A stretch of DNA of 64,000 bases from Hymenopus coronatus (lineage: Eukaryota; Arthropoda; Insecta; Mantodea; Hymenopodidae), in the NCBI GenBank assembly GCA_030762935.1, contig CM060900.1, positions 287,665,784 to 287,729,783 of the forward strand, read 5' to 3'. Numbering within the stretch: position 1 is the stretch's first letter; every line of letters starts with the position of its first letter. Below, in pieces: positions 23,000 to 34,299 of this stretch. A program made the translations under genes and the position numbers. A model generated the notes under the pieces. It was not told the origin of the DNA. It worked only from the letters and a program-made list of their open reading frames with translations, and did no database searches.

Positions 23000-23690
23000 T
23001 GTAATCCTGAGATTAATCTACAGCATCCACTTGAATTGACATCAGGGGAAAGAATTTCATCTTTAAATACTGCCATACTGCCTTAAATTTTAAACTATAT
23101 CATATGGCTTTCCCATTCTCTAATTATGCTTTCACTGTAAATAGCTTCACAATACTATAACTTTTGTAATGCCTATTATCTCCAATGAGTTTTTAAATCC
23201 CTTGCTATAGAACCTGTTAGTAAATCATCTTCAAAACCAAATCTGTTATCTCTGTATTGTTTATGATTGATAAACATACTTTTTTTTTTTTTTTGCTTAT
23301 TTTAGTACATTATCAATAAACAAATTGAACAGCATGGACTTAGCCTACATCCCTGTGTGAGACCTATATTACTTGATATTTTGTTCGTTATTCTCCACTT
23401 TTCACATTTTACACAACATTTATTTACCTCATAAATGTTCTGTATTAACTTTATGAAGTTCTCACTTAATCCCTTACTCCTCAGTATAATTCAACATGCT
23501 TTTCAAGAAATTGTATGAAAGGCTTTTTCTTGGTCCACATAGAAATATAATCTGGCTCTTTTATTACTAAGATATTGGACTACTAAATTTCTAATTATAT
23601 AAGTTTTGTCAGCTGTTCTTTAGCCTTTCCTAGAGCTTGATTGAAGTGATAAAAGTTTTCCCTCTTTCACTGCCCATTCTTGTAGTATTT
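23000..23690 (-). mobile_element. LINE reverse transcriptase fragment, minus
   Basis: Minus-strand frame near 23580-23310 reads LYFYVDQEKAFHTIS, LSENFIKLIQNIYEVNKCCV, KISSNIGLTQGCRLSP and LFNLFIDNVL-like sequence: the RT palm (DLEKAYD), the linker, and the QGCxLSPxLFNLFI motif. An EDDLLTGS segment near 23235 may be the decayed FADD region. It is cut on the right by the Gypsy LTR at 23696. Confidence 0.7.
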
Positions 23691-23695
23691 TAGCT

Positions 23696-24318
23696 ATTCA
23701 CAAAATCTGCTGACATTTTATGAGTTTTATGTCATGTTTATAATATTTGATGCTCAATTGTTTTTATCCCTTTGCTTCCGAAGTTGAAATCACTGGATGC
23801 AAATTTTTATTATTCCTTGTGCTTTCGTCGCATATGAGTGTTTTGATTTTTGTGACGCGATTTTGTTTTTCAACAGTATCTATAGTTATGTGTTGATTTT
23901 ATTGCTCGTAGCGCCAAGTTATCAAGAAGGAGGAGGCTTCTTCACGCGTAATGGAAAAGGCCGCTTAGAGAAAATGCGTATAAATGCATTCGCATTGAAT
24001 TATACGCGCACAGGGTTCACAGGGTTCACAGCGTTCAACAAAGTAAAAATTGCATCGAGCGGTTACAGTTTTTCTTTGGAACTGTAAAAATAAAAAAAAT
24101 AAAAAAAAAACTACAAAATAAACTGCGATTCTACACAGATCCTAACGACTTATTATTTAAGAAGCCGCCAGGTAGTCTGGGTCTGTGAAGACCTCACAAG
24201 CCCGATAAAAAAATGCCCTGAGAAGAGTCAATCGCTACTCAAAGTCAAGCATAAGTGTGAGTAGACTTACAATCCAACATATGATGAGCGCTTATAGAGG
24301 CTTCATATTTAATGCTTC
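23696..24318 (+). repeat. Gypsy 5' LTR
   Basis: Begins ATTCACAAAATCTG and ends TTTAATGCTTC. Contains the TTATCAAGAAGGAGGAGGCTT block and an AATAAA-like AAAATAAACTG region also present in the 3' LTR. It carries a 12-bp internal duplication (CAGGGTTCACAGGGTTCACA) absent from the other LTR. The ends lack the usual TG...CA. Boundaries were fixed by comparing both LTRs and their flanks; they could be off by one or two bases. Confidence 0.9.
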
Positions 24319-24323
24319 AAATG

Positions 24324-24343
24324 TGGCGCCAAACGCAAAGGGG
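24324..24343 (+). other. Primer binding site, tRNA-Lys type
   Basis: TGGCGCCAAACG starts five bases after the 5' LTR. It resembles the Lys-tRNA complementary site TGGCGCCCAACG used by gypsy-class elements, with one base missing or changed. Confidence 0.7.
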
Positions 24344-24794
24344 CTCGAGGAAAAACAGATCCAGTATAAAGAAAGAAGAATAAAAGAAGCCATTAGATCA
24401 CCAAAGAGGGGATCCAAAAAGATGGAAGAGAAGCAGCCAGATTCAACTCCAGGATGTCGGGAGACAAGAGTCCTGCAGGAATTGGAGAGAGGTAATGCCT
24501 GATATATCGTAACGACCAGGAGGACTTCAGGGACGATCTGCTAGCAGTCTCAGATGGCGGAGTGAGCCATTGCACTCTTCAGTTATCACCAGGAGTAATC
24601 GCTGGGTTCATTATTCCATAATTTCTATATATGTGTGCGTTTTGTTTTGTTTGTTTGTTTTTTAAGCGTTGCATTTTCAGACAATTTTTATTCTCCATCA
24701 CCTGTTGCTAAGTACAACACACATTTTCATTCTTGTGCATTGTAATTTATTGTTGTAAAGACATTGTGTTAGTAGACATCACATCTTTGTTCTT

Positions 24795-26654
24795 TTGATG
24801 TTATTGAGTAGTGGCAAAAACATAAAATCTGCTATGGAGAGTGACAAAGAAATAAGTGTGGTGGCAGAAAGCAGTGAAATGGCTGGTTCCTACCAAGCAC
24901 TTATGGAACTTATGATAAAGATGAAGGAAGCTGTAGATGTTACTAATAATAAGATAGAAGCCACTAACATAGAATTAAGGGCGAATAGTGCTAAGATAGA
25001 AGCCACTAACATAGAATTAAGGGCGAATAGCGCCAAGATAGACAAAACAAATAAGAAGAATAGATGAAACAAACAAAAAAATAGAATTAACCAGTGCAGA
25101 GTTAAGAGCTGAATTTAAAAGCAGCAATGCAGAGCTGAGCTCCAGACTGGAGTAAACAGACATGGCAGTGAAAGCTCTGGAGTCCAAAGTGGATACAAAT
25201 GCGCAAGAAACATGTAAAAATTAATGTCCTAGATTTATCTGTAAAGAAAGAAGTGGAAAGAGTTGAAAAGGAAGTAAATGAAATAATTGGAAAAGGGGGA
25301 AAAGAAATAGTAAAATTGAGAACTCGCGTTAGTGAAGCAGATTCTGGTATAAAATTTTTGAATCACAAAATGAAGTCAGATCGTTGAGTAAAAAGGTAGA
25401 AGAAGGGGGAAAACATTTGAGAAAAGAAATAGAGGGAATCAGAGTAGAAATAGGTGAAAAAAATCAAGGATTCTGATAGCAAGTTAAAAGCTTTTCAAAT
25501 AAAAATAGATAAGGAAATAAATGAGGCTGTAAAAGCAAACTTGTACAAAGAAAATGAACTGGTAATAGATTTAGAAGGAAACAATGGAAGCAAAGAAAAG
25601 ATTTTTGAGACTGGTAGTGATAAAAAGTACAATGTAAATGTGTGTGAGAAGGAGATAGAAAATGTTCATTCAGGTGAAGATGAGTCAGGCTAACATGGCT
25701 AGTTACCATGGCAACCATCTCTGTTATGGACAGATGTTGAGTGATGTGAAAGCTCCAATCTTTATGAGCATTTAGGGGATAACCCAGTACAATATTTGAA
25801 AGAATTGGATCATTATTTTAGTATAAAAAGAATCCCTAAAGAATTCAGAATGAGCATTGTGAGAAATTCTTTGAGAGGTAGTGCCCGAGAATGGATGTGG
25901 TTAACGTTGTCTAGCAATGAAAAATATAGTAATTTCAAACATTTGTTCTTGTCAAGGTTTTGGGGGCAAGCTGTACGAAATAAAATGCGCTTAGAATTAT
26001 CAATTGGAAGATTTGACCCCAGGAAGGACAAAAGGATGTCTGATTATTTTCTAAGAATTGCTAATAAGTGTAAGTTCTTAAATCCAAGCCCGACAGAAAA
26101 TGAAATTATACAGTTGGAAATAGGACACTTTCCGAAGGACATTTATAACAACTAAGTGGTAGCTAGACCTAAAGATTTCGCCACTGTTATAGATTTATTG
26201 ACCATGTTAGATACCAAGGAAAACAGTGTACGAAGTGTAAGGTATCCAAGATTTTTGCAGGAAGATGACATTCAAAGATTTCCTGGGGAAGGGGCACAGT
26301 CAGAACTAAAATATGCTCAAAAAGGTAGGGTTAGGAAACGGCAATGACTGCTATAAGGAGCTAAATTATTTTAAAAATAATGGTGCATTCAAAGATGTAA
26401 GTGATTTTAGGTATCACAATAATACCAGAAGTGATTACCCAAAACAAAGAAATGGTAGAAGTAGCCACTTTGACAAAAGTCGTAGAGATGGGGATTCTGC
26501 AGAGCATAAGTTGAATTTCATTCAAACTAACCCAAGGTTTATGACTATGCAAAATTTTCAAAGCAGAATGAAATTTCCCTTCCACGCAGGGAATGAAAAC
26601 AGATTCGAATGTGCAAATCAGAATTTCGGAAAAGAGGGAGGAAATTCTCTATAA
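24795..26654 (+). pseudogene. Gypsy gag, fragmented
   Basis: The N-terminal part (24795-25690, several frames) is highly charged and coiled-coil-like (MELMIKMKEAVDVTNNKIEA, KEVERVEKEVNEIIGK), with an exact 14-codon tandem repeat at 24951-25034. The capsid-like domain is at 25796-26155: LDHYFSIKRIPKEF, SLRGSAREWMWL, FKHLFLSRFWGQ, GRFDPRKDKRMSDYFLR, LNPSPTENEI. These are hallmarks of arthropod Gypsy gag. The C-terminal basic, Asn/Arg-rich part runs to 26654, with no clear CCHC knuckle. Stops at 25065, 26153 and elsewhere, plus frame changes. Confidence 0.85.
24951..25034 (+). repeat. Two 42-bp in-frame repeats in gag coiled coil
   Basis: Unit AAGATAGAAGCC...AATAGTGCT encodes KIEATNIELRANSA twice in succession (24951-24992, 24993-25034), then decays into KIDKTNKK. 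The units differ by about one silent base (AGTGCT/AGCGCC). Confidence 0.93.
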
Positions 26655-26929
26655 CCAAGTATCAACCGGGAATCAAACCCAGGACAAAATAAATTGGTTC
26701 CAACTGTGCGGGTTACTGAAAGCTTTAAAAGGGACGTCGCAGAAAACAAAATTTGCGCCATAAACCCTCCGGGAAACTAGGAGAAGGTTGTAATTATACT
26801 CCGAATTGCAGCCTTGACAAATTCCTCAAGCAACGCTCACAATGGGATAATTTAAGAATTTTAAGCAAGGTGACACAGAGAATTCGTTGGAGCAAGATAA
26901 ACTTACGAGTCCTCTGCAAATCAAAATAA

Positions 26930-27260
26930 ATGTTATGAATAAGATGGTGAACATATGGATCGATACTGGATCTAGCACTTGCGAATGTAGTGAAGAATTT
27001 TTCAATCAATTAGTATTATAAAGGAAGATTGAGTATTTACCAGTATGTAATGTATATTGTACAGTAGCTATAGGCAAGAAAAAGGAAAGGATTAAGTTCC
27101 AAGCATTTTTAAAGTTGGAATATCAAGAATGGTGTGTGATGTAATTTTTCTTGTAGTATCGAGATTATCTGCAGATATTATTTTAGGAAGTGATTTCTTA
27201 CTAGCTTGGCGCGCCATAATTGATTTTGGGGGGAAACATATAAAAATGAATGATGCGGTG
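26930..27260 (+). pseudogene. Gypsy aspartic protease
   Basis: Frame with KMVNIWIDTGSSTCECSEEF (near 26940-27000) contains the catalytic DTGSS. After a stop and shift, VVSRLSADIILGSDFLLAWR and AIIDFGGKHIKM (27145-27250) give the ILGSDFL segment that closes the retropepsin fold. Together they make one protease domain broken by at least one stop (27018-27020) and a frameshift. Confidence 0.85.
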
Positions 27261-27448
27261 AATAATGAGATAGTTATTCCTTTAGAGAAAGAATGCTGTA
27301 ATGATATAATATGTGAAAGGAATGATACTGATTCTTGTGAAGAGAAGTTTTTCATTGAGAATATTGTGATTAATAAGGGTGTAGATGCAGTCACACTCAA
27401 TATGAATAGGGGTAATAATGAGAATAATAAATTAAATGATTTTGTGTC

Positions 27449-29309
27449 ATGTCCAAGCATTTTTGTGAGGAATGTATTCTGCAGTTAGAATGTAACAATG
27501 ATATGGATGGAAATATGGTTTCCATGGAGACGAGTAAAAGATTTTCAAACAGCAGCCATGATAGATATGGTAATGCGTATAAGCAAATACAAAATAAATT
27601 AACAACATGCCATGGATTGAATACTGAGATATTAGATAAGTTAAGAGACATGCTTATGGAGAATATTCATGTTTTTAGTGATAAGCCTGGTAAATGTAAC
27701 AAATATGTTCATCGATTTGAATTGAAAGGTATTACTCCGTACTCACACAAGTGCAGGCCCATACCAATAGCAATTAGAAAGCAAGCCGATGAAGTAATTG
27801 AGCAAATGTTGAAAGATACCATTATTGAGGTAGTGGGTGAGTCAGCGTACTTAAATCCGATATGTTGGGTTCATAAAAGAAATAATAGGCTAAGGATGAC
27901 TATAGATGCTCGACGACTTAATTCTTTTACTGTCCCAGACAATTTTAGGCCAGAAACTGTTGACTCGTTGTCTAAGCTTACGCGAGCAAAGCATTTTTCC
28001 ATTATAGATTTAGTCGCCTCATATTGGAAAATAGAATTAAATGAAGATTTACGCAAGTACACTGCTTTTTTGCATTCTGGTAAAGTTTTTTTCTTCAAGA
28101 GATGCACCTTCGGGTTATCCACCAGTAGTCCAGCTTTGATCAAAGCACTTTATAACATTTTTAGGGATACCATTAATGATTTTACTTCTAATTATGTAAA
28201 TGACTTTTTGATTTTTAACAATAATTTTGAATCCCACATAACACATTTGGACTATGTTTTGAAAAAGTTTGGAGAAAGTAATATTACTGTAAAATTGGAA
28301 AAGTGTAAATTTTTTGAGGAAGAGATAGAATTTTTGGGGTATCTGATTTCAGAAAAGGGTTTAAGACCGAATCCCCAACGTGTTGAGGCAATCCAAGCCA
28401 TAACGCCAACAAAGAACTTAAAGAAGTTAACGATTCTTTGGAATTTTGCAGTACGAAGCTAGATTTGTAGAGGATTATGCTGGGGAAGTTGCACCCTTGA
28501 GGGAATTATTAAAGAAGGATTTTAGATGGTGCTGGGAGCAGAAACACCAGGTAGCTTATGAAAATGTAAAGAAATTATTCAAATCTGCTATACTTTTGGA
28601 ACGACCTAATTATGATTTTCCATTTCACATTTTTTTGGATGTCAGTATAATAAGTTTTGGCTGTGTGCTTTGCCAATATGATGAAAACAATGAAAAACAT
28701 GTGATAGCTACTGCATCAAGGTCATTAACAAAAGTCAAGAGCAATGCATGTATAACAGAGTTAGCGATAGGTGCTATTTATTTTGCATTGCAAAAATTTA
28801 GGTTGTACGTATATAATCATGAGATAATTGTTCATACAGATTATGTTAGCTTGTTGTTTATACAGAACTGTAAGTTAACTAATTCTAAACTGGCCCGTTA
28901 TATTCATGAGATTATGTTGTATAGGATAAAGGTTCTACACATTTCAGGTAAGGAAAATGTGTTTAGCGATACTTTGTCTAGAATTAAGCTTAATGATCAC
29001 GTACCTGACACCATTGGAAATCCTTGTAACGGGATAAAAATTTTGAAATTAAATATTAAAATGAATCCAGATTTGACCTGTAAACTGAAAAACTTACAAA
29101 GATTTCAAATGGAAGACGACGAGATAAGTAAAATATGGGGGGATGCACCAGAGATTAATGAAGCAACTGAATCAAAGTTTGGGAAAAGGAATGGAGTTGT
29201 TTACAAGTTGCTAGGTAACTTGAATAAGAGCTGGAAAATTATGATACCAAAATGTATGCAGGATGAGTTAATTTTAGCTTTCCACATTTCATTAATTATT
29301 CAGGTGTAG
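27449..29309 (+). pseudogene. Gypsy reverse transcriptase and RNase H
   Basis: Two overlapping open frames. RT (27449-28462, 337 codons): YSHKCRPIPIAIRKQADEVI, SAYLNPICWVHKRNNRLRMT, DARRLNS, FSIIDLVASYWKIEL, FKRCTFGLSTS, then NYVNDFLIF, in which the catalytic YVDD is YVND (28193-28204). The thumb is KLEKCKFFEEEIEFLGYL with GLRPNPQRVEAI. The frame shifts near 28446 into RNase H (to 29309): FVEDYAGEVAPLRELLKK, PFHIFLDVSIISFGCVL, ASRSLTKVKSN, IVHTDYVSLL, ISGKENVFSDTLSR. The Asp-to-Asn change in the RT active site would abolish catalysis. Confidence 0.93.
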
Positions 29310-30376
29310 AGAAAAATGTTTTATGTTTGTTAGAAGTGATGTGCATGAAATGTTTACATAAAAAGGCGAGGAGAATAATTTATACTTGTAATTTATGTCA
29401 GAAAGACAAGAGTTTAAATGTTAAGTATGATACTATACCTAAGACTATAATTAGGGACAAGAAAAATGCTTTGGTTGCAATTGATTCACATGGTGAAATG
29501 CCTACAGGTCAATTCAATTTTAGGTTTATTTTTGTCATCTTCGATTTGTTTTCAAGATTTGCAAAGATCTTTCCTATGAAGAAAATAAATAGCTCATCAT
29601 GCTTAAACAAAATTGTTAACGATTATATACCAAAGTATGGGCAAATTGAGGCCATATTGTCAGGCAATGCAACAGTTTACACCAGTAGAAAATTTGTTGA
29701 TAGGTTACAAAAGCATGGAATTAAACTTTATCATAGCTCTGTGTATTTCCCATAAGGAAACCAATGCGAGAGATGCTTGAGGAATATCTCGACGTATTTC
29801 AGACTTTTATGTCATAATAATAAATTGTGGGTTAAACATTGTGAATATGTTGAAAATGTCATTAATTATTTCATAGATGCTACCACTGGATTCACTCCAT
29901 ATGAATTAATGACTGGGGTAAAGCCTAGTAAAATATTGAAGTTACTACCTGATGTAATATCTAAAGGTAATTCTTTAAGCTATGAAAGAAAGCAGAATTG
30001 GCTTTTAAAAGGATCCAAAGAAAATCCGAACTCAGGATAAAGCGGGCAAAAAGGCACAGGTTTAAGTAGAATCCTGTCATTGGTAGCAAGGTGCTAATAA
30101 AAAGAAATTTCCAGTACAGAACAGAATGTATACTCTAGGATGAGCTTATTGTATGAAGGTCCTTTTATTATCAGCAAAATTTTTGGAGATCACATGTATG
30201 AACTAAGAGATTCAAAGACTCAGGTTATTGGGCGGTATCACAAACAGATACTGCGCCCATACAAAAGGTCCGATACATTGTTGTATATTGTAAAAATTCA
30301 TTTAGTAAGTGTGAGTGTGAATTGTAAGATAGAACACACATTGTTGTGTGAAACTTTAACTGCTTTGTGTGAATGA
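29310..30376 (+). pseudogene. Gypsy integrase
   Basis: Zinc-binding remnant CLHKKARRIIYTCNLCQKDK (C-x2-C half kept, about 29350-29410). The catalytic core has the first Asp in ALVAIDSHGEMPTGQ. The second catalytic position is changed to Asn in ILSGNATVYTSRKF. After a stop (29753-29755), the third, Glu, lies in QCERCLRNISTYFR. Then IDATTGFTPYELMTGVKPSK, and the C-terminal SLLYEGPFIISKIFGDHMYE with RYHKQILRPY (30140-30270). Frame breaks at about 29309, 29755 and 30040. Confidence 0.9.
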
Positions 30377-30547
30377 AAGTTTATAGCATGGACGGATAAT
30401 GCCTTGTGGTATATGATTTATTGTTGAGGAAGATTTCACGACGTTGTGAACTCAGAATATGTGAGAATTTAAAAAAAAAAAAAAAAAAAAAGAAAGAGAA
30501 GTTCGTTTACAGCGGCATGAAAGGGGCATTTGAGGCAATATTTATAT

Positions 30548-31144
30548 ATTCACAAAATCTGCCAACATTTTATGAGTTTTATGTCATGTTTATAATATTT
30601 GATGTTCAATTGATTTTATTCCTTTGTTTCCGAAATTGAAATTGCTGTATGCAAATTTTTATTATTCCTTGTTCTTTCGTCGCCTATGAGTGTTTTGATT
30701 TTCTCGATGAAATTTTGTTTTTCAACAGCATCTATAGTTACGTGTTGATTTTATAGCTGGTGCCGCCAAGTTATCAAGAAGGAGGAGACTTCTTCACACA
30801 TAATGGAAAAGGCCGCTTAGAGATAATGCGTAAAAATGTGTTCGCGTTGAATTATATGCGCACAGGGTTCACAGCGTTCAACAAAGTAAACATTGCATCA
30901 AGCGGTTACAGTTTCTCTTTAGGGAGAAAAAAAAAAACTACAAAATAAACTGTGATTCTACAAAGATCCTAGCGACTTATTATTTAAGAAGCCGCCAGGT
31001 AGTCTGGGTCTGTGAAGCCCAACAAGCCCGATAAAAATATGCCCTGAGAAGAATCAATCGCTACACAAAGTCAAACATAAGTGCGAGTAGACTTACAATC
31101 CAACATTTGACGAGCGCTTATACAGGCTTCATATTTAATGCTTC
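30548..31144 (+). repeat. Gypsy 3' LTR
   Basis: Same start (ATTCACAAAATCTG) and end (TTTAATGCTTC) as the 5' LTR, shorter by 26 bp through small indels. Preceded by an A-run (about 30470-30490) and a purine tract GAAAGGGGC near 30520 that may be the polypurine tract remnant. Confidence 0.9.
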
Positions 31145-31149
31145 AGCTG

Positions 31150-31370
31150 AAATGTCAATTTGTTTATATTTATTGTTCTTAAGTGTTCTTTCAATATAGC
31201 TTCAAGATGTCTTTTTTGTTTTTTTTCAATGTAACATTTGTTGCAAGATATTCTGTAGATTCCCAATTTTTTGAGTTCTGGGATTTGATCTTACAAATTG
31301 TTGCAGGGCATACAGAAAATGTTTAAAATATTTTCAAGGCAAACTAAATATTTATCTTCAATTTTGAATC
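31150..31370 (-). mobile_element. Penelope-like element 3, GIY-YIG end only
   Basis: Minus frame reads SQELKKLGIYRISCNKCYIE then KKQKRHLEAILKEHLRTI. This is a clear GIY (LGIYRI), the Cys pair (CNKC) and a YIG-equivalent (CYIE), followed by the conserved RxLxxRxKEHLR helix. The rest of the element is missing: the left side is the Gypsy 3' LTR and the right side is a mariner relic. Confidence 0.75.
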
Positions 31371-31950
31371 TGAATCAAAAAGACAGTCAATGGAATGGCA
31401 TCACACCTCACCGAAGAAGAAAAAATTTAAAACTATGCCATCTGCAGGGAAAGTGATGGCGACAGTATTCTGGGATTCACAGGGCATGATTCTGGCTGAA
31501 TTTTTGGAGCAGGGATGCACAATAAATTCTGTCCAATAGTCAGCACCCTCAAAAAACTTAAAGCACGAGTTCACCCAACAAAAACCTTGGCAGATGTTCT
31601 TTTGCATGACAATGCAAAATCACACACCAGTCATCACACCTGTGAAACGATTGTGAAAATTGGATGGCAAGTCTTGCCTCATCACCCATACAACCCTGAC
31701 TTAGCACCATAAACCACCATCTGTTTGGGCCACTAAAGGAAGCTCATCGAGGGATTCACTTTGAAGGTGCAGAGACCGTAGAAACATCTACGCATCAATG
31801 GCTTTGGAAGCAAGATAGTGCATTTTACCACACTGGAATACAAGTCCTTGTTAAAAGGTGGACCAAAACTGTAGAAAAGGACAGGGATTACATTGAAAAG
31901 TGACAATTTAAACCTCAATATTGTGGCTTTCATGCTTTCATCAAATTTTA
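31371..31950 (+). mobile_element. Mariner relic (transposase C-terminal half)
   Basis: Plus frames: SAGKVMATVFWDSQGMILAE then FLEQGCTINS (31435-31530); LADVLLHDNAKSHTSHHTCE and IGWQVLPHHPYNPDLAP (31590-31712); then KSLLKGGPKL. These give the second catalytic Asp (HDNA) and the YNPDLAP region of mariner transposase. After APstop the third Asp region is lost. No inverted repeats were seen. Different from the 20331 copy in wording. Confidence 0.85.
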
Positions 31951-31959
31951 ATTTTCTTA

Positions 31960-33345
31960 CAAAAAAAAAAAAAAGAAAAAAGAGGCTGAAAAATCACTTT
32001 CCGAATCACTGCTGCAACTACTGGTGCTACTGTCACCATTAACAGTGAATGTCAGGTTTGCCACTTCTGTTTCAAGGAGGCCTTCAGTTTTTACATACTG
32101 CTCTTCCACTTGGTGAACATGCAGGCATACTGGACCCCATTCTGCTTCGCCTATTTCACCAAATCGCTGTTCGCACAAATGCCACACGCCTTCCAACTTG
32201 AAACTCATATTGTGAAGGGCAACCCATTCTTTAAAATTTGCCCAATTTTTTATCTATGGCGTTGAGGTCAGGATGGTACAGTGGTAAGCGGAGAACTATG
32301 TGCCCGTCTTCTTCTAAAATTTCATCCAGAATATACTTCTTATGCTTTGGCTTATGCAGCTTTATAAGGTTGTAAAGTTCTGTTTTAAGCATGTCACTTC
32401 TGAATGGAATTCTGTTTTTAAGCAACCAGTCTTTCATTTCCTGCTTTCTTGTGTTCATTGTTGGACACTTATTCCTGGCCACATTGTGATAGGAAGCATT
32501 GTCAATCACAAGAACGGACTTTTCTGGAAGATTGAGCTTTTAATTTTTCTTTAACCCATTTCATGTAATTTTCGCTGTTCATTTCCCTATGATAATCACC
32601 ACTTTTGGGGCTTGATTTAAAGATCAGTTGTATATTGGGAATGAAACCTTTTTCTGTTCCTGCGTTCACAATAATTAATCTTTGTCCCCTGGAGGTAGGT
32701 GCCATATAACCCTGTGTGCTATCATCAGACCAAGCTTTCTTTTTGTGTGCGAACTGTGAATATATGTCTCGTCGCTGTAGACAATAGGACGACTTTCCTG
32801 GCGGTATTGTGTAATAGCACGTAGAAATGAAACACGTGCACTTCTGATGGTATGCTTTTCAATAAGAATGCGCCTGTTCTGACGCATGTTTTGCCAACAA
32901 AATCCCAGAAGCTTGAACACTTTGAGCAAACTTGATTCTTGGCCTTTATAATAAATTGTTTCTCTTAACTTATGTAGTACTGCTTTCACTGTAGGAACTC
33001 TCTTTTCATGAATGTAGAATTCATTTATAGTCCTACGAACTACACACTAATCAAAATCATCCAGATCAGTTGGGCCTATTTTTGTTTCGTTTTGGTGTAC
33101 CCAATAAAGAAACTGAGCCACTTTGTACATCAAGCATCTCCTTCTTTATTTTTTTAACTGTGGACAATGAAATGCCCGTTGCAGCTGCAACACATGCATG
33201 AAGCTTATTCATGGGGATTACAAAATGCTTTCCGTCGGCTTCCTGATGCATACATTTCAGCACATTTGCTACCATTTCTCTAGCTTGGCCTCTTATTATT
33301 CTGCGATAAACTTTAGAGCATTTGAATGCCATTGTACTCCCGTTT
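31960..33345 (-). mobile_element. IS630/Tc1-like DDE_3 transposase relic, minus
   Basis: Transposase pseudogene read right to left. N-terminus MAFKCSKVYRRIIRGQAREM (from 33332) with a helix-turn-helix-like GISLSTVKKIKKEML; LLKVFKLLGFCWQ and RILIEKHTIRSARVSFLRAI; first catalytic Asp in RPIVYSDETYIHSSHT (near 32790-32740); GQRLIIVNAGTEKGFIPN; second Asp in VLVIDNASYHNVARNK (near 32520-32480); MKDWLLKNRIPF; the third acidic residue in HPDLNAIDKKLGKF is Asp where Glu is usual. A serine/acid-rich tail (STSSCSSDSESDFS) ends near 31985. At least three frameshifts. This is a widespread arthropod DDE_3 type. No inverted repeats recognised. Confidence 0.85.
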
Positions 33346-34019
33346 TAATGCACTGGAAAACTAACACGCAACAGCAATTAACAAGTAATAGCTATAACAA
33401 TAATTAGTATTCCTACATAAGGCACGTGGTAACCAAGATCACTCGTCTAGATCAGGAAAAACACTGACTTTTGCGCATACAGGTTGACGCAGACGGCAGG
33501 GTGTGGGGAACTGGCAGGTCAATCGGACGGTTGAAACGAGGCTCGCCTGCTGTTGAAAGCTAGCTCTATCAGGGCTTTTATGGAAATAGAATGCTCTCGT
33601 TAGTGTTCAAATCTATTTGAATAGGATTAAAATACTGAATGTGATCTTATTTTCATGCAAATCTCTACATGTTTTAACTTGCAAGAAGAATGTGTGTCCC
33701 TTACCAAGAAGCATTAAACATTTACTAAAAAGCAACCCTTAAAGCCAAAAGGAAGCTATACTGCCAAGGAATAGAAGATATTCCCACTTACTCAAGAATC
33801 GTGAAATCCATGGCTAAAAATGCTAATGAAATAATCAGCATGAATAAGTTGCCTAGTATCAGTTATATTCAGTCTACATTGAAGTGCTATTCTGTTTAGC
33901 TTGTATCCATTTTCCAAGATTCAAAGATAATTGATTAATTAGTGATCAACCGATTAACAAGGGTACATAAACTTGTGTTGCACATTTCTTGTTAGGGAGG
34001 AATGGAACATTAACAGAAA
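33346..34019. other. No recognised gene or element
   Basis: Includes a small GC-richer patch near 33480-33560 that might be the end of the DDE_3 transposon. Nothing else to report. Confidence 0.4.
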
Positions 34020-34290
34020 TGATGATCATAACTAAAGTCGGGGAGCTGTCAATTTATTTAAACCATTCAAATCAGCAGGGTCTAATTTAACCTTTTCTAC
34101 ATTGCTGCAACATGAAGTGCCATTAAGTGACTTCTCTGCAGAATATATAGAGGTTGCATAGCTCCTTCCTTTCACTGGGATGGAGGCAATCTAAGCAATG
34201 TTCAATCTTAAACCTGAGTGTTCTAGCTATGCCAAGGCAAAGTCATATTGTCAAATAAGCCTTTCTTTTTTCTTGAACCATACAGAGAGT
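34020..34290 (+). mobile_element. LINE RT fragment (R1/I-like)
   Basis: Plus frame pieces: VNLFKPFKSAGS, FSTLLQHEVPLSDFSAEY then AYAKAKSYCQISLSFFL (34050-34275). They match the start of LINE RT (K-x-PG-x-DG-I-x-P-x-LLQ ... YxPxxW ... PKPG...Y...AKxxRPISL) with stops. Truncated by the SINE sequence at about 34300. Confidence 0.6.
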
Positions 34291-34299
34291 GGTTAATAG

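Larger units (their letters stand above)
23696..31144 (+). mobile_element. Gypsy LTR retrotransposon with both LTRs (plus)
   Basis: 7.45-kb element with left LTR (23696-24318), right LTR (30548-31144), a tRNA-Lys-type primer binding site directly after the left LTR, and internal gag, protease, RT/RNase H and integrase in canonical Gypsy order. A 4-bp AGCT occurs on both sides (23692-23695 and 31145-31148), a plausible target-site duplication. The LTRs are roughly 90% identical by eye, so insertion is not very recent. All domains have stops or frameshifts, so it is non-autonomous now. It inserted between a LINE fragment (left) and a Penelope fragment (right). Confidence 0.93.
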
